Shown here piece by piece: positions 1-7,645 of a DNA stretch of 35,518 bases (positions are counted from its first letter, which is position 1; each line of letters begins with the position of its first letter). The position numbers were made by a program, and so were the translations under genes. The notes beneath the pieces were generated by a model, which was given only the letters and a program-made list of their open reading frames with translations, made no database searches and was not told the origin of the DNA. The DNA comes from an uncultured Lachnospiraceae bacterium. GTDB lineage: Bacteria; Bacillota; Clostridia; Lachnospirales; Lachnospiraceae. The DNA is taken from contig CAMOGQ010000022.1 in assembly GCA_946614165.1 (NCBI GenBank), forward strand, positions 1-35,518, in the 5' to 3' direction.

Positions 1-68
1 TGTATATCATCTGGCTGAAGAAGAAATACAATGTTCCGGGCATCTGGACAAAACACGGTGAAAACTGA
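1..68 (+). CDS. C-terminal end of an unidentified protein (cut by window edge)
   Basis: An open frame enters from the left edge and stops at TGA 66-68. The last residues visible are basic and aromatic (WLKKKYNVPG...WTKHGEN). This could be the tail of a membrane or soluble protein; it is too short to assign. The next promoter and gene lie downstream on the same strand, so this is probably the end of a separate transcription unit. Confidence 0.3.
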   Translation, partial: YIIWLKKKYNVPGIWTKHGEN

Positions 69-148
69 ATAATGTTTATGAGGGCTTTGCCGGGAGATAT
101 TTGATGATCAGGTCACTGTATTTAAGTCCGGAGAATTCGATTTGTGAT

Positions 149-177
149 TTGAACCGCTGCATCCCTGCCTTTATAAG
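149..177 (+). promoter_or_regulatory. Sigma-A type promoter for the 223-1411 gene pair
   Basis: TTGAAC (149-154), a 17-base spacer and TATAAG (172-177) match the -35/-10 consensus well. It lies 46 bases before the ATG at 223, and the AGAAAGGA ribosome site sits in between. Bases 69-148 show nothing else I can support. Confidence 0.5.
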
Positions 178-222
178 AATCCGGCGGCCGCAGAAACAGG
201 AATCACAGAAAGGAATGGAAAC

Positions 223-549
223 ATGGATTTTATAGCCCGGCATATGGAACTGATCATTATTGCAGCAGTCCTTGTTTTTATCGTACGGGCGGCGAGAGTC
301 CTGCTGAAAGCAAGGAAAATCGACAGGGAAGGGATCGAGACGGATGCAGTGGTCTCCAGGGTAGAGGAGCAGTGGGATCCCGATACGGCTTCCTCCGCTT
401 ATCTGACGTATGTCAGGTACAGGGACGAAAATGGTGAATTCCGGGAGAGCCCCATGGCGCTCACATCTTCGCTTTCTTATGAAGAGGGGGAAGAGGTACG
501 GATCCGTTTTGTTCCGGGGGATGATGAGCTGGTCCGGGAAGTCAGATAA
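223..549 (+). CDS. Small membrane-anchored DUF3592-like protein
   Basis: 108 residues. One hydrophobic helix spans roughly residues 8-28 (LIIIAAVLVFIVRAARVLL), followed by a soluble beta-rich domain. The pattern of a 'VV..v...' strand, 'YvrYrdenGe' and 'YeeGeeVrirf.PgDde' is typical of DUF3592 proteins, in which a small beta-barrel-like domain is membrane tethered; function in that family is unknown. The start is supported by AGAAAGGA just upstream. The gene is 16 bases before the PARG gene on the same strand, so the two are probably co-transcribed from the promoter at 149. Family call is from pattern only. Confidence 0.6.
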   Translation: MDFIARHMELIIIAAVLVFIVRAARVLLKARKIDREGIETDAVVSRVEEQWDPDTASSAYLTYVRYRDENGEFRESPMALTSSLSYEEGEEVRIRFVPGDDELVREVR

Positions 550-565
550 GAGGTGATAAAGAGAA

Positions 566-1411
566 ATGATCTCAGGAACAGATCTGAAAGCAGTATTTGA
601 AGATACGCAGCAGAAATACCGGGAAGATACGGATCTTCGGAGTGCGACGGTGAAAATGCAGGCGGGAACGCTTCTCTATCTTAAGGGTTTTGAGGCTGCA
701 GCTCCCCATGAAAAGAGTCTTGAGCCGGATATAGAGATCCTGGAGGATACAACATTTCACTGTGCGAAGAGGCTGATGGATGAAACAGATACAGATCCCG
801 AAGGCACTCGGAAAGTCCGGACCGCTGTCCTGAATTTTGCCAATGCCTATAGTCCCGGCGGCGGGGTGACGAACGGCGCCATGGCGCAGGAAGAATGTCT
901 CTGCAGGAGCAGCAATCTTTACAGCGCTTTAACGATCCCTTATATCCTCCGTAATTATTACAAGTGGAATGCAAAAAGTACCGGGGATATGGGAACGGAT
1001 GCCGTGGTCTGGTCTCCCGGCGTGACAGTGTTCAAGACGGATGATCCTGTTCCCGTAGAAATGGAAAGAGACCAGTGGTTTCAGGTCGACGTGCTGACCT
1101 GTGCTGCGCCCTATAATGGCAGGAGTAAGAAGCATACGATGACGCCGGAAAAGCTCAGGGAGGTCTTTTACCACAGGATCCGAAACATTCTGGAGGTGGC
1201 CGCAGCAAATGATACAGACATCCTTGTTCTGGGGGCCTTTGGCTGCGGAGCCTTCAACAATCCGCCGGCACTGGTCGCGGATGTCTTCAGAGAGCTGCTG
1301 ATTGATAAGGGGTATTTCAGATTTTTCAGAAAGACAGCCTTTGCGGTCAAAAAGAATAACAGTACAAACACAAATCTGGAAGCCTTCCGGGAAGCCTTCA
1401 AAAACGGGTAA
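566..1411 (+). CDS. Bacterial-type poly(ADP-ribose) glycohydrolase (TIGR02452 family)
   Basis: 281 residues, the usual length for the TIGR02452/microbial PARG family, which removes ADP-ribose from modified proteins in the cytoplasm. The family signature is present: NFANAYSPGGG (about 90-100) followed by AQEE (107-110), where the GGG loop and paired glutamates form the ADP-ribose pocket and catalytic site. The second macrodomain loop, VLGAFGCGAFNNPP (221-234), is also intact, as is the DVLTCAAPY strand (175-183). AGGTGATAAAG upstream supports the ATG at 566. No ADP-ribosyltransferase partner is visible nearby; its substrate could be endogenous, phage-derived or toxin-made modifications. Confidence 0.87.
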   Translation: MISGTDLKAVFEDTQQKYREDTDLRSATVKMQAGTLLYLKGFEAAAPHEKSLEPDIEILEDTTFHCAKRLMDETDTDPEGTRKVRTAVLNFANAYSPGGGVTNGAMAQEECLCRSSNLYSALTIPYILRNYYKWNAKSTGDMGTDAVVWSPGVTVFKTDDPVPVEMERDQWFQVDVLTCAAPYNGRSKKHTMTPEKLREVFYHRIRNILEVAAANDTDILVLGAFGCGAFNNPPALVADVFRELLIDKGYFRFFRKTAFAVKKNNSTNTNLEAFREAFKNG

Positions 1412-1544
1412 GAATGCTTTCAGAATCTCCGGATGACCTGGGGGGATCAGACTGATCGAAGCGGGAAAACCGGCAGTCATGGCACCAGAGGGCCATATAG
1501 TCTCCTCGGGGAGGAGCTGTGATGAAGGATCCTATTATATGATT

Positions 1545-2429
1545 TCAGAAAGACACCGTGATGCAGGTCCCTCTGCCGGGTTCACTGTCAACAGTGATGT
1601 CCGCGCCGTGTATTTCCGCAATGTGTTTTACGATAGCAAGTCCAAGGCCGGTTCCGCCAGTTTCGCGGGACCGGCTTTTATCGATCCTGTAGAATCTTTC
1701 AAAGATCCGCTCCTGCTGATTTTTCGGAATGCCTATGCCGGTGTCCTGTACAGAGAGGAAAGGGTGGTTGTTTTCCTGACCGGTCCGGACCAGGATGGAG
1801 CCGTTCTCACGGTTGTACTGGATGGCATTGTGGACGAGGTTTTCGATGAGTTCTTTTAAGAGGTCCCGGCCTCCGGAGAGCACAGCGGAATCTCCCCTGC
1901 AGGTAAGAGACAGATGACGGGCTCTGGCACTGACAGAGAGATTTCTGCAGCATTCATCTGCCAGGAGTCCCAGATCCACCGCCGCAAATTTCCGGGGAAG
2001 TTCCTTGTGGTCCAGTTCCGACAGACGGATGATATCATTGATCAGAGAAAGAAGACGGTCCGAGTTGTGCCGGATCTGCTTTGCGATATGCCCTACCTGA
2101 TCATGGGTGACCATATCGTTTTCCAGGAGTTCCGCATAACCGGAGATGGCTGCCAGGGGAGTCTTGAGCTCATGGGATACATTGGCTGTGAAATCCTGGT
2201 GTACGGAAGCCGCCTCCAGGATATTTTCATGCTGGGAGCGGATCTTGTCCGCAAAGGGCTTCAGTTCCCGATAGACCGGCTGCTCTATGGGACTGTCCAG
2301 ACGCTCCGCCATTTCGTCCAGAGGTCTGAGGAGCTGGATGGTCAGGAAATGGACCAGAAGGATGCAGATCACCATTTTACCGGTTTGAAAGTAATTCGTT
2401 AAAAATTTAAAGTAAAACTTTAAATACAT
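1545..2429 (-). CDS. Sensor histidine kinase lacking its sensor N-terminus
   Basis: The C-terminal kinase core is complete: a hydrophobic segment (about 19-35) that looks like the second membrane helix, a short HAMP-like linker, the HisKA box FTANVSHELKTPL with phospho-acceptor His86, the N box ENLVHNAIQYN (Asn201), the G1 box DTGIGI (229-234) and the G2 box GGTGLGL (258-264). A normal PhoR/ResE-like kinase would carry a first helix and an extracellular sensor of more than 100 residues before this; they are missing. The first dozen residues of the open frame are read through the AT-rich operator of the neighbouring module, and no ribosome site precedes the possible ATG starts (2429 or 2375). 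No response regulator is adjacent. It is probably a truncated, non-expressed remnant, though the catalytic core has no other damage. Confidence 0.75.
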   Translation of the reverse strand: MYLKFYFKFLTNYFQTGKMVICILLVHFLTIQLLRPLDEMAERLDSPIEQPVYRELKPFADKIRSQHENILEAASVHQDFTANVSHELKTPLAAISGYAELLENDMVTHDQVGHIAKQIRHNSDRLLSLINDIIRLSELDHKELPRKFAAVDLGLLADECCRNLSVSARARHLSLTCRGDSAVLSGGRDLLKELIENLVHNAIQYNRENGSILVRTGQENNHPFLSVQDTGIGIPKNQQERIFERFYRIDKSRSRETGGTGLGLAIVKHIAEIHGADITVDSEPGRGTCITVSF

Positions 2430-2499
2430 ATTGACATTGCATGTGCCGGATGATATATCTATATTATAAACTTTAAATAATTAAAGCGAAACTTTAAAT
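2405..2499 (+). promoter_or_regulatory. Promoter with palindromic operators, YoaS/YozG-like module copy 1
   Basis: TTGACA (2431-2436), 17 bases, TATATC (2454-2459). Upstream is a perfect palindrome ATTTAAAGT-AAA-ACTTTAAAT (2405-2425). Downstream are half-sites ACTTTAAAT (2470-2478), a degenerate AATTAAAGC (2479-2487) and ACTTTAAAT (2491-2499). The same arrangement recurs at 20646-20740 before the second module copy, so the sites are probably bound by the small Xre regulators encoded in the modules (inference). Confidence 0.68.
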
Positions 2500-2541
2500 A
2501 ATGATTGAGCTGACTGGATGCCGACAAAGGAGGATATTACA

Positions 2542-3171
2542 ATGAACACGAAGAGAAAGCAGACAGATTCTGAAAGCTTAAGGAGAAAAAGACTGAGGAT
2601 TGTATCCGGGTTTACTACGGTGGTGCTTCTGATGATCCTGTTTTCGCTGCAGAGTCTGATCGAGGATGTCAGAATCGATGCTTCTGCCTTCGAGATAAGT
2701 TATGAGGCAAATGAGACCTTTCCCCAGGCAGGAAATACCTATACACTGTATGCAGACGGAGAATACTGGGGAGAGATCGATCAGAACAGATTCTGCATGA
2801 TTGATGAAAACGGTCAGACAGACTATAAATACTGTGTCCTGATGGAAGATGCATCGAGGCTTGCCTATATCATTATACTGTGCAGCATGCTCCTCCTGGT
2901 GCTTTTTATAGTAAAGGATTCTCTGGAGAAGACTCCTTTTACCAGAAAGAACATCAACATCGTAAAGGCCATATCGATCCTGCAGCTGCTCCTCGGCATC
3001 ATACCGGGGACTGTCAGGACCGTGATGTCTCAGCTGAGGTTCGGCTACAGCTCTGCCTTACTGGACGAGAAGTGGGTATACATGATCATCATCGCATTCA
3101 TCATCGGTTCCATTGCCTATGTTTTTGAAAAAGGGCTGGATCTTCAGGAAGATGTGGACAGCATAGTGTAA
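2542..3171 (+). CDS. DUF2975 membrane protein (YoaS-like), copy 1
   Basis: 209 residues from the ATG at 2542, chosen because AAAGGAGG (2527-2534) sits just before it; an in-frame ATG at 2518 has no such site. Four membrane helices are visible: about 20-38, 112-130, 143-162 and 174-195. The tail GSIAYVFEKGLDLQEDVDSIV-like end is characteristic of DUF2975, the family of B. subtilis YoaS. A short segment with YADGEYWGEI and TDYKYC lies outside the membrane between helices 1 and 2. Only 11 bases separate it from the Xre regulator gene, the same gene order as B. subtilis yoaS-yozG. The family's function is unproven; a membrane partner that modulates the regulator is plausible. It is roughly 80% identical to the protein at 20773-21402. 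Confidence 0.86.
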   Translation: MNTKRKQTDSESLRRKRLRIVSGFTTVVLLMILFSLQSLIEDVRIDASAFEISYEANETFPQAGNTYTLYADGEYWGEIDQNRFCMIDENGQTDYKYCVLMEDASRLAYIIILCSMLLLVLFIVKDSLEKTPFTRKNINIVKAISILQLLLGIIPGTVRTVMSQLRFGYSSALLDEKWVYMIIIAFIIGSIAYVFEKGLDLQEDVDSIV

Positions 3172-3182
3172 GGAGGCGGAAT

Positions 3183-3395
3183 ATGGCGATCACCATCAGA
3201 CTCGACCGCGTGATGGCGGACAGAAAAATGTCTCTGAACGAGCTTGCGGATAAGGTGGGACTATCAAATGTGAACCTGTCAAATCTCAAGACCGGAAAAA
3301 TGAAGGGAATCCGTTTCGAGACCCTGAATTCAATCTGCAAAGTCCTGAACTGCCAGCCCGGAGATCTGCTGGAATATACGGAAGATGAGGACTGA
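3183..3395 (+). CDS. YozG-like Xre-family transcriptional regulator, copy 1
   Basis: 70 residues making a single Cro/C1-type helix-turn-helix: the LDRVMADRKMSLNELADKVGLS helices, recognition helix NVNLSNLKTGK and the ETLNSICKVLNCQPGDLLEY closing helix pair. This is the short HTH_26/YozG class that is usually paired with a DUF2975 membrane protein, as here. GGAGG lies 7 bases before the ATG. It differs from the copy at 21414-21626 at only three positions (V10M, V54A, E69D), so both probably recognise the same ATTTAAAGT half-sites and cross-regulate the two modules. Direct operator binding is inferred, not shown. Confidence 0.9.
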   Translation: MAITIRLDRVMADRKMSLNELADKVGLSNVNLSNLKTGKMKGIRFETLNSICKVLNCQPGDLLEYTEDED

Positions 3396-3480
3396 AGACA
3401 GGACATTTCCCATATGCTCTGCAGTACTGCAGTGCAGCCGGCGGCTGCCTGTGTGCTTATCAGAAAAGGAAGGGCGTAAA

Positions 3481-3578
3481 ATGAATCACATATCTGCCAG
3501 AAAACTTTTGACGGTCTTTCTCTCTCTGGGAATCTGCATCTTTGCATTTCCCGCGGATATCCTGGCATGTACAGGAAC
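3481..3578 (+). pseudogene. N-terminal stub of a C69-family peptidase
   Basis: A ribosome site (AAAGGAAGGG) and ATG at 3481 begin a frame whose first 33 residues are clearly homologous to the start of the intact peptidase at 5257: both have a basic start ending in '[S]RKL', a hydrophobic 'FLSLGIC/ILSFGIC' core and the processing site followed by Cys-Thr-Gly (ILACTG versus LQACTG). Homology stops abruptly at about 3578, where sequence coding for the end of an IS1380-type transposase begins in the same frame region. The remaining 550 or so residues of the peptidase are missing. The stub directly follows module copy 1, so this peptidase gene may once have been part of that locus. Confidence 0.6.
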
Positions 3579-4032
3579 TTTGCTTCAGTCAGTTCCCACA
3601 GGGTGGTGGTGAATGCAAACTGTCTTCAGGTGCATGCACTGGCCTACAACCTGTTCAACTGGTTCCGTAGGCTTTCGTTGCCTGCCAATATGAAAAATCA
3701 GCGTATCGACACTATCCGTCTTAAACTGCTGAAAGTCGCTGCAAAAGTGGTCCATTCAGCAAGATATACCGTATTCAAGCTGTGCAGCAGCTGCCCCTAC
3801 AAGAAAGAATTCTACGAAACTCTGTCAAATATACGGGGACTGCAGCTTCAGCTGGAATAAACAGTAACCAGCAACTCATGTACTTTGGCAATTTCAAAGG
3901 CACCTTCCTGAAACCGCAGGGATACTATGCCCATTTTTAGGTTAGTCCCTGAAAAATCGTGCCAACGAAATGCCAGTTTACATGTCTGAGGGCGGGGTTC
4001 TATGCAGGACCTACCCTCGTGAATAATTCAGG
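3579..4032 (+). mobile_element. Remnant of an IS1380-family insertion sequence (transposase C-terminus and right end)
   Basis: Codons running to the TAA at 3858-3860 encode the last 90 or so residues of an IS1380-type DDE transposase: NANCLQVHALAYNLFNWFRR, then 'IDTIRLKLLKVAAKVVHSARY' and 'FKLCSSCPYKKEFYETL' are the conserved C-terminal helices of that family. The catalytic residues lie in the lost N-terminal part. About 170 bases of 3' non-coding IS sequence follow, and the element probably ends at ...GTGAATAATTCAGG (4019-4032); I cannot see a matching left inverted repeat because that end is deleted. The remnant is fused to the peptidase stub. It cannot encode an active transposase. Confidence 0.65.
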
Positions 4033-4082
4033 TTTATCATGATTTCTCCGATTTCCCGATAAATTTTAATTGTCAAAGCGAA

Positions 4083-4110
4083 GGAGGCCTGTCTCAAGGC
4101 CTCCGTTTTT
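4083..4110 (+). terminator. Rho-independent terminator
   Basis: GGAGGCCT (4083-4090), a 6-base loop and AGGCCTCC (4097-4104) form a perfect 8-bp stem followed by a T run (4106-4110). It isolates the downstream CPBP gene from the stub/IS region. Between the end of the IS remnant (4032) and this site I see no gene. Confidence 0.82.
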
Positions 4111-4169
4111 GCCTTCCTATGTTACAATGTATGAAATGGGGCTTATATGCCCGGGAGGCATAAATCAAA

Positions 4170-5147
4170 ATGAAAAAAGAAAAAAAGCGGGAGCCCTTCG
4201 GCAACGATCTGCTCTGGATCATCTTTCTGGTGACCATTCTGTATATGTTTCTGTCATCCTTTGTCTGCTTTGGACTGGAAGGGCTTTTGTCCCTGATGGG
4301 AGATACTTCTCCGGCCGTCACTTTTATCAACACAAACTATACGGTTACGGCAGGTTCCGTCATAACCCTCATACTTGTCTGTGCGGTCATTAAGAAGAAC
4401 CGTTTTATCCTTCGGTCCTTTCTTCCTAAAGGAGCCGGAAAAAGCTACAGAATCAATGTGGTGGAGGATACCTATGAACCCTCCCGGGAAAATACCGTAA
4501 GGAACCTGCTCATGGGACTGGCTCTGGGATTTCTTACCAATTTTTTCTGCATTTCCTGTGCCATGCTCCACGGAGACATACGCTTTTCCATGAATTTCAG
4601 TTTTAATGAGATCCCGGTGCTCCTTTATGCCTTTCTTATGGTGTTCGTCCAGAGCAGCTCCGAAGAGCTCTGGTGCAGGGGCTTTCTGTATGAAAGGATC
4701 TGCATCCGCTATCCGGTATGGACAGCGGTCCTGGTAAACGGCGTTTATTTCGGCCTGCTGCACATGTCCAATCCCGGCGTCACCTTTCTGGCCGTTGCCG
4801 ATATCGTGGTATGCGGTATTTCCTATTCCCTCGTCCGCTGGTATACAGGAAGCATCTGGGCAGTCATGGGCATTCATACCATGTGGAATTTTACCCAGAA
4901 TTTTCTGTTCGGCCTCCCTAACAGCGGCCTTGTATCCCAGGTATCCCTGCTCAGACTGGATGCCTCCACCGGCGTCAGCAGCCTGATCTATGATTACGGA
5001 TTCGGCGTGGAGGGAGCCCTTCCCGCGGTCTTCGCGGACTGCCTGCTTGGCATCGCCGTTCTGATCCTTGCAAAGAAAAAGGGGCGCCTGGGGGAACTTA
5101 CAATGAGTTATAAGTCGAAGGCAGCTGCATCGCGAAGCGCGCTCTGA
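4170..5147 (+). CDS. CPBP family intramembrane glutamic endopeptidase
   Basis: 325 residues, polytopic. The CPBP (CAAX protease / bacteriocin-processing, Abi) motifs are all present: motif 1 EE..cR.G with Glu165, Glu166 and Arg170 (SSEELWCRGF); motif 2 F..LH with His198 (YFGLLHMS); motif 3 H..WN with His236 and Asn240 (GIHTMWNF). In this family these residues form the intramembrane catalytic site that cleaves membrane-associated substrates; bacterial members are linked to self-immunity to bacteriocins, prenyl-protein processing or regulated proteolysis. GGGAGG (4151-4156) supports the start, and TTACAAT at about 4119-4125 may be its -10 element. No bacteriocin gene is adjacent here, so its substrate is unknown. 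Confidence 0.9.
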   Translation: MKKEKKREPFGNDLLWIIFLVTILYMFLSSFVCFGLEGLLSLMGDTSPAVTFINTNYTVTAGSVITLILVCAVIKKNRFILRSFLPKGAGKSYRINVVEDTYEPSRENTVRNLLMGLALGFLTNFFCISCAMLHGDIRFSMNFSFNEIPVLLYAFLMVFVQSSSEELWCRGFLYERICIRYPVWTAVLVNGVYFGLLHMSNPGVTFLAVADIVVCGISYSLVRWYTGSIWAVMGIHTMWNFTQNFLFGLPNSGLVSQVSLLRLDASTGVSSLIYDYGFGVEGALPAVFADCLLGIAVLILAKKKGRLGELTMSYKSKAAASRSAL

Positions 5148-5256
5148 TGCATGAAATGCCGGAGAACAGATCCCGGGGCTGGCTTTGTCCGGGGAACCGG
5201 GGCAGAAGATGAAACAGAACCAGGGAAGTGTTTTTCATAAAAAAGGAAGGCGAAGC

Positions 5257-7014
5257 ATGAAACGATTCTCTGTCAGGAAACTGTGCCTTAAAAAAGCGCT
5301 GCCGGTCATTCTCTCTTTCGGAATCTGCCTCCCGGCATCCTCCATGGATCTCCAGGCCTGTACAGGTATTTACGCCGGAAGCGGCGTGACCGGAAACGGA
5401 TCCGTATACATGGGACGCTCCGAAGATTTCGGCCCGGATTACGCAAAACAGTTCCTGATCATCCCCGCGGCGGATCATAGACCCGGAGAATATCTGGAAG
5501 ACGACTATGGCTTCAGAGCGCCGTATCCCTCCCATACGCTCCGCTACAGCGTCATCATGGACGATCCGTCAGAATACAGCGGCCTTACGAAGATCCCTTT
5601 TGCCGAAGCGGGCATCAACGAAAAAGGAGTATCCGTATCTGCCACGGTATCGACCTACTTCAACAGAAAAGTGCTGGAAACAGACCCCCTGACCCAGGGC
5701 GGTATTACGGAGATCTCCATGGCTTCCTATATCCTGCAGTCGGCCGGGACCGCCCGGGAGGGAGTGGAGATCCTTGCGGAGTGTATCGATACCTTCGGCC
5801 ACGGAAATCCGGACATGGAAGACCCGGACTATGCGGAAGTGAGTACGGTGCTGATCGCGGACCGGGAGGAGACATGGGTCTTTGAAGTCCTTTCCGGACA
5901 CCAGTATGCCGCTACCAGGCTTTCCGATGATACGGTCTCCGTTCTTCCCAATGCTGTCATGACAGGGCAGATCAACGTTTCCGACGAAAACATCGTCGCA
6001 TCGGAGGGCCTGATCAGCACTGCGAAAAAAGGCGGATTCTATGTCAGCGATGTGGAAGGGGAAGATGAAATACACGTGGGGAAATCCTACGCAGAAGGAT
6101 ATAATGCCTATGCAAGCTACCGCTTTTACTACGGAGCCTTCATTCTGAACCGGGAGCTGGCCGAGATGACGGACGTGGTACCCCGGCCGGTTTCGGAAAT
6201 GGAGGATCTCTATCCCAATGCTTCCGTAGAGGAAGAAGCGGCAGGCCCCTTTTACCTCCAGTACAGCCCTTCCGGCCAGGTCAGAGGAACCGTCGATCTG
6301 ATGACCCTCCGGGACGTGCTCTCTTCCCACGGAGAAGGAACCCCTTACGAAACCACTTCTCACAATGAGAATGCCGCGGGAGAACTTATGCGGTCGATCG
6401 GTACATACAGGCAGAACGAAGAGCACATATTCGAAATACGGAAGGACCCCTCCATCCCCCTCTTCGTATCCACCATTGAGTGGCTGGCCCTGGCGCCGTC
6501 GGAATTTTCCATATATGTGCCTTTCTATGCCGGAGCCATGACTGAGACCCCTGACGTGTATACAACGGATACGCCGGACAGTTTCGATCCGGATTCGGTC
6601 TACTGGCTCTTCAACGAAATCGGCAATGCAGGAAACGGCAGATACTACCGCATGGATGCAGACGGCGTTTACAGGGACAGGGACGGACAGGAAGTGGATG
6701 CCAAAAAGGCAGAAACCGTCCTGAAATATCTGGAAGACGAAGGACTGGCGGAAGAACTCCGGAAGTTCATGAAACAAACGCAGGAGGAATTAAGCGAAAA
6801 GTTTGCGGCCTACGACGCAGCCATCCTTGCACTGAGCAGGACAGGCAGTGAGGAAGAAGTGACAGAGAAGACCAACGCTCTTGCACGGGAAAACGCCGAA
6901 CTTGTGAAAAAGATCGTTTCGGAAAAGCTGTCCGAAATTGATCAGAAAGCGGCCGAAGCGGAAAAACCTTCTTTTTCGTTCATGAAATGGCTGAAGGAGC
7001 TTTTCTCCCTGTAA
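5257..7014 (+). CDS. Secreted peptidase family C69 (dipeptidase) protein
   Basis: 585 residues from the ATG at 5257, preceded by AAAGGAAGG; an upstream in-frame ATG at 5185 has no ribosome site. A basic, hydrophobic leader (1-34) ends at Cys35 in QACTGIYAGS. In C69 Ntn-hydrolases, removal of the leader exposes this Cys as the N-terminal nucleophile. The following GNGSVYMGRSEDFG (about 45-58) and the INEKGVSVSATVS strand (about 123-135) are family hallmarks. The C-terminal 100 residues are charged and helical (about 490-585), probably coiled-coil. The leader suggests an exported enzyme that cleaves dipeptides or small peptides outside the cell. It is the intact relative of the stub at 3481. 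A weak hairpin (7047-7074) follows the stop codon. Confidence 0.86.
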   Translation: MKRFSVRKLCLKKALPVILSFGICLPASSMDLQACTGIYAGSGVTGNGSVYMGRSEDFGPDYAKQFLIIPAADHRPGEYLEDDYGFRAPYPSHTLRYSVIMDDPSEYSGLTKIPFAEAGINEKGVSVSATVSTYFNRKVLETDPLTQGGITEISMASYILQSAGTAREGVEILAECIDTFGHGNPDMEDPDYAEVSTVLIADREETWVFEVLSGHQYAATRLSDDTVSVLPNAVMTGQINVSDENIVASEGLISTAKKGGFYVSDVEGEDEIHVGKSYAEGYNAYASYRFYYGAFILNRELAEMTDVVPRPVSEMEDLYPNASVEEEAAGPFYLQYSPSGQVRGTVDLMTLRDVLSSHGEGTPYETTSHNENAAGELMRSIGTYRQNEEHIFEIRKDPSIPLFVSTIEWLALAPSEFSIYVPFYAGAMTETPDVYTTDTPDSFDPDSVYWLFNEIGNAGNGRYYRMDADGVYRDRDGQEVDAKKAETVLKYLEDEGLAEELRKFMKQTQEELSEKFAAYDAAILALSRTGSEEEVTEKTNALARENAELVKKIVSEKLSEIDQKAAEAEKPSFSFMKWLKELFSL

Positions 7015-7091
7015 GGCAGACGGGGCCGCCGGGGATGGAAGAAGTGAAGGGACCGCTGTCATGGGCGGGCCCTTTGTCTGCGGAGGACTTC

Positions 7092-7541
7092 ATGGACATT
7101 GAACTTCGTAAGATCGACAATAACAACAGGGCAGAGTGCGAACGCCTCTCTGTCAGCAGCGGGCAGGAGCAGTATATAGCCTCCAATACAAAATCACTGG
7201 CTGCCGCCGGAAAAAGCCCCGGCATTGCCCGTCCCTTTGCTGTTTATGCCGACGGAAGAATGGTGGGCTTTGCCATGTTCGCATTTGATGAAAACAATGA
7301 TGACCCGGAAGACAGATACTGGCTCTGGAGATTTATGATCGACGAAAGGGAACAGGGGAAAGGATACGGCAGGGCGGCACTTACAGAAATCATCGGATAT
7401 TTCCGGAAACACGGTGCAGATAGTATTACCCTCTCAACCAAAGAACCCAATGTGAGGGCCCTTGATCTGTATCACCGGTTCGGCTTTCCCGAAACCGGTC
7501 AGATGAACGATGATGAAATCGTACTGAAACTATATTTATGA
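7092..7541 (+). CDS. GNAT N-acetyltransferase, spermidine acetyltransferase (BltD/PaiA)-like
   Basis: 150 residues from ATG 7092, which follows GGAGG (7082-7086); an in-frame ATG at 6987 lies inside the preceding gene and would add 35 low-complexity residues. The acetyl-CoA loop RFMIDEREQGKGYGRAAL holds the Q/R-x-x-G-x-G motif (QGKGYG, 88-93), and the motif B part SITLSTKEPNVRALDLYHRFGF (about 113-134) is intact. The WLWRFMID segment resembles polyamine acetyltransferases such as BltD. Substrate is therefore likely a polyamine or other small amine, in the cytoplasm; this is an inference from local similarity. Confidence 0.85.
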   Translation: MDIELRKIDNNNRAECERLSVSSGQEQYIASNTKSLAAAGKSPGIARPFAVYADGRMVGFAMFAFDENNDDPEDRYWLWRFMIDEREQGKGYGRAALTEIIGYFRKHGADSITLSTKEPNVRALDLYHRFGFPETGQMNDDEIVLKLYL

Positions 7542-7645
7542 GAAAGGACCTGTCCGGGCGTAAAGGGACCGTTCCCTGCCCTGATTTTCGGGTGCCGGGT
7601 TCTCTTTTGGCCCCGGAAGCCGGTATCTTCCGGAGGAAATGAGAC

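Noticed and set aside
1479-1859. Plus-strand open frame of 126 codons opposite the histidine kinase
   Set aside because: It is antisense to the conserved ATPase core and lacks a family match; the minus-strand kinase motifs explain the region.
2405-2499. ATTTAAAGT palindromes considered as replication-origin iterons or mobile-element ends
   Set aside because: They bracket a good promoter, recur with the same spacing before the paralogous regulator module, and no replication or transposase gene is adjoining.
5569-6777. Minus-strand open frame of 402 codons inside the C69 peptidase
   Set aside because: It is antisense to a clear peptidase with consistent motifs, has no ribosome site, and its composition is typical of a shadow frame.
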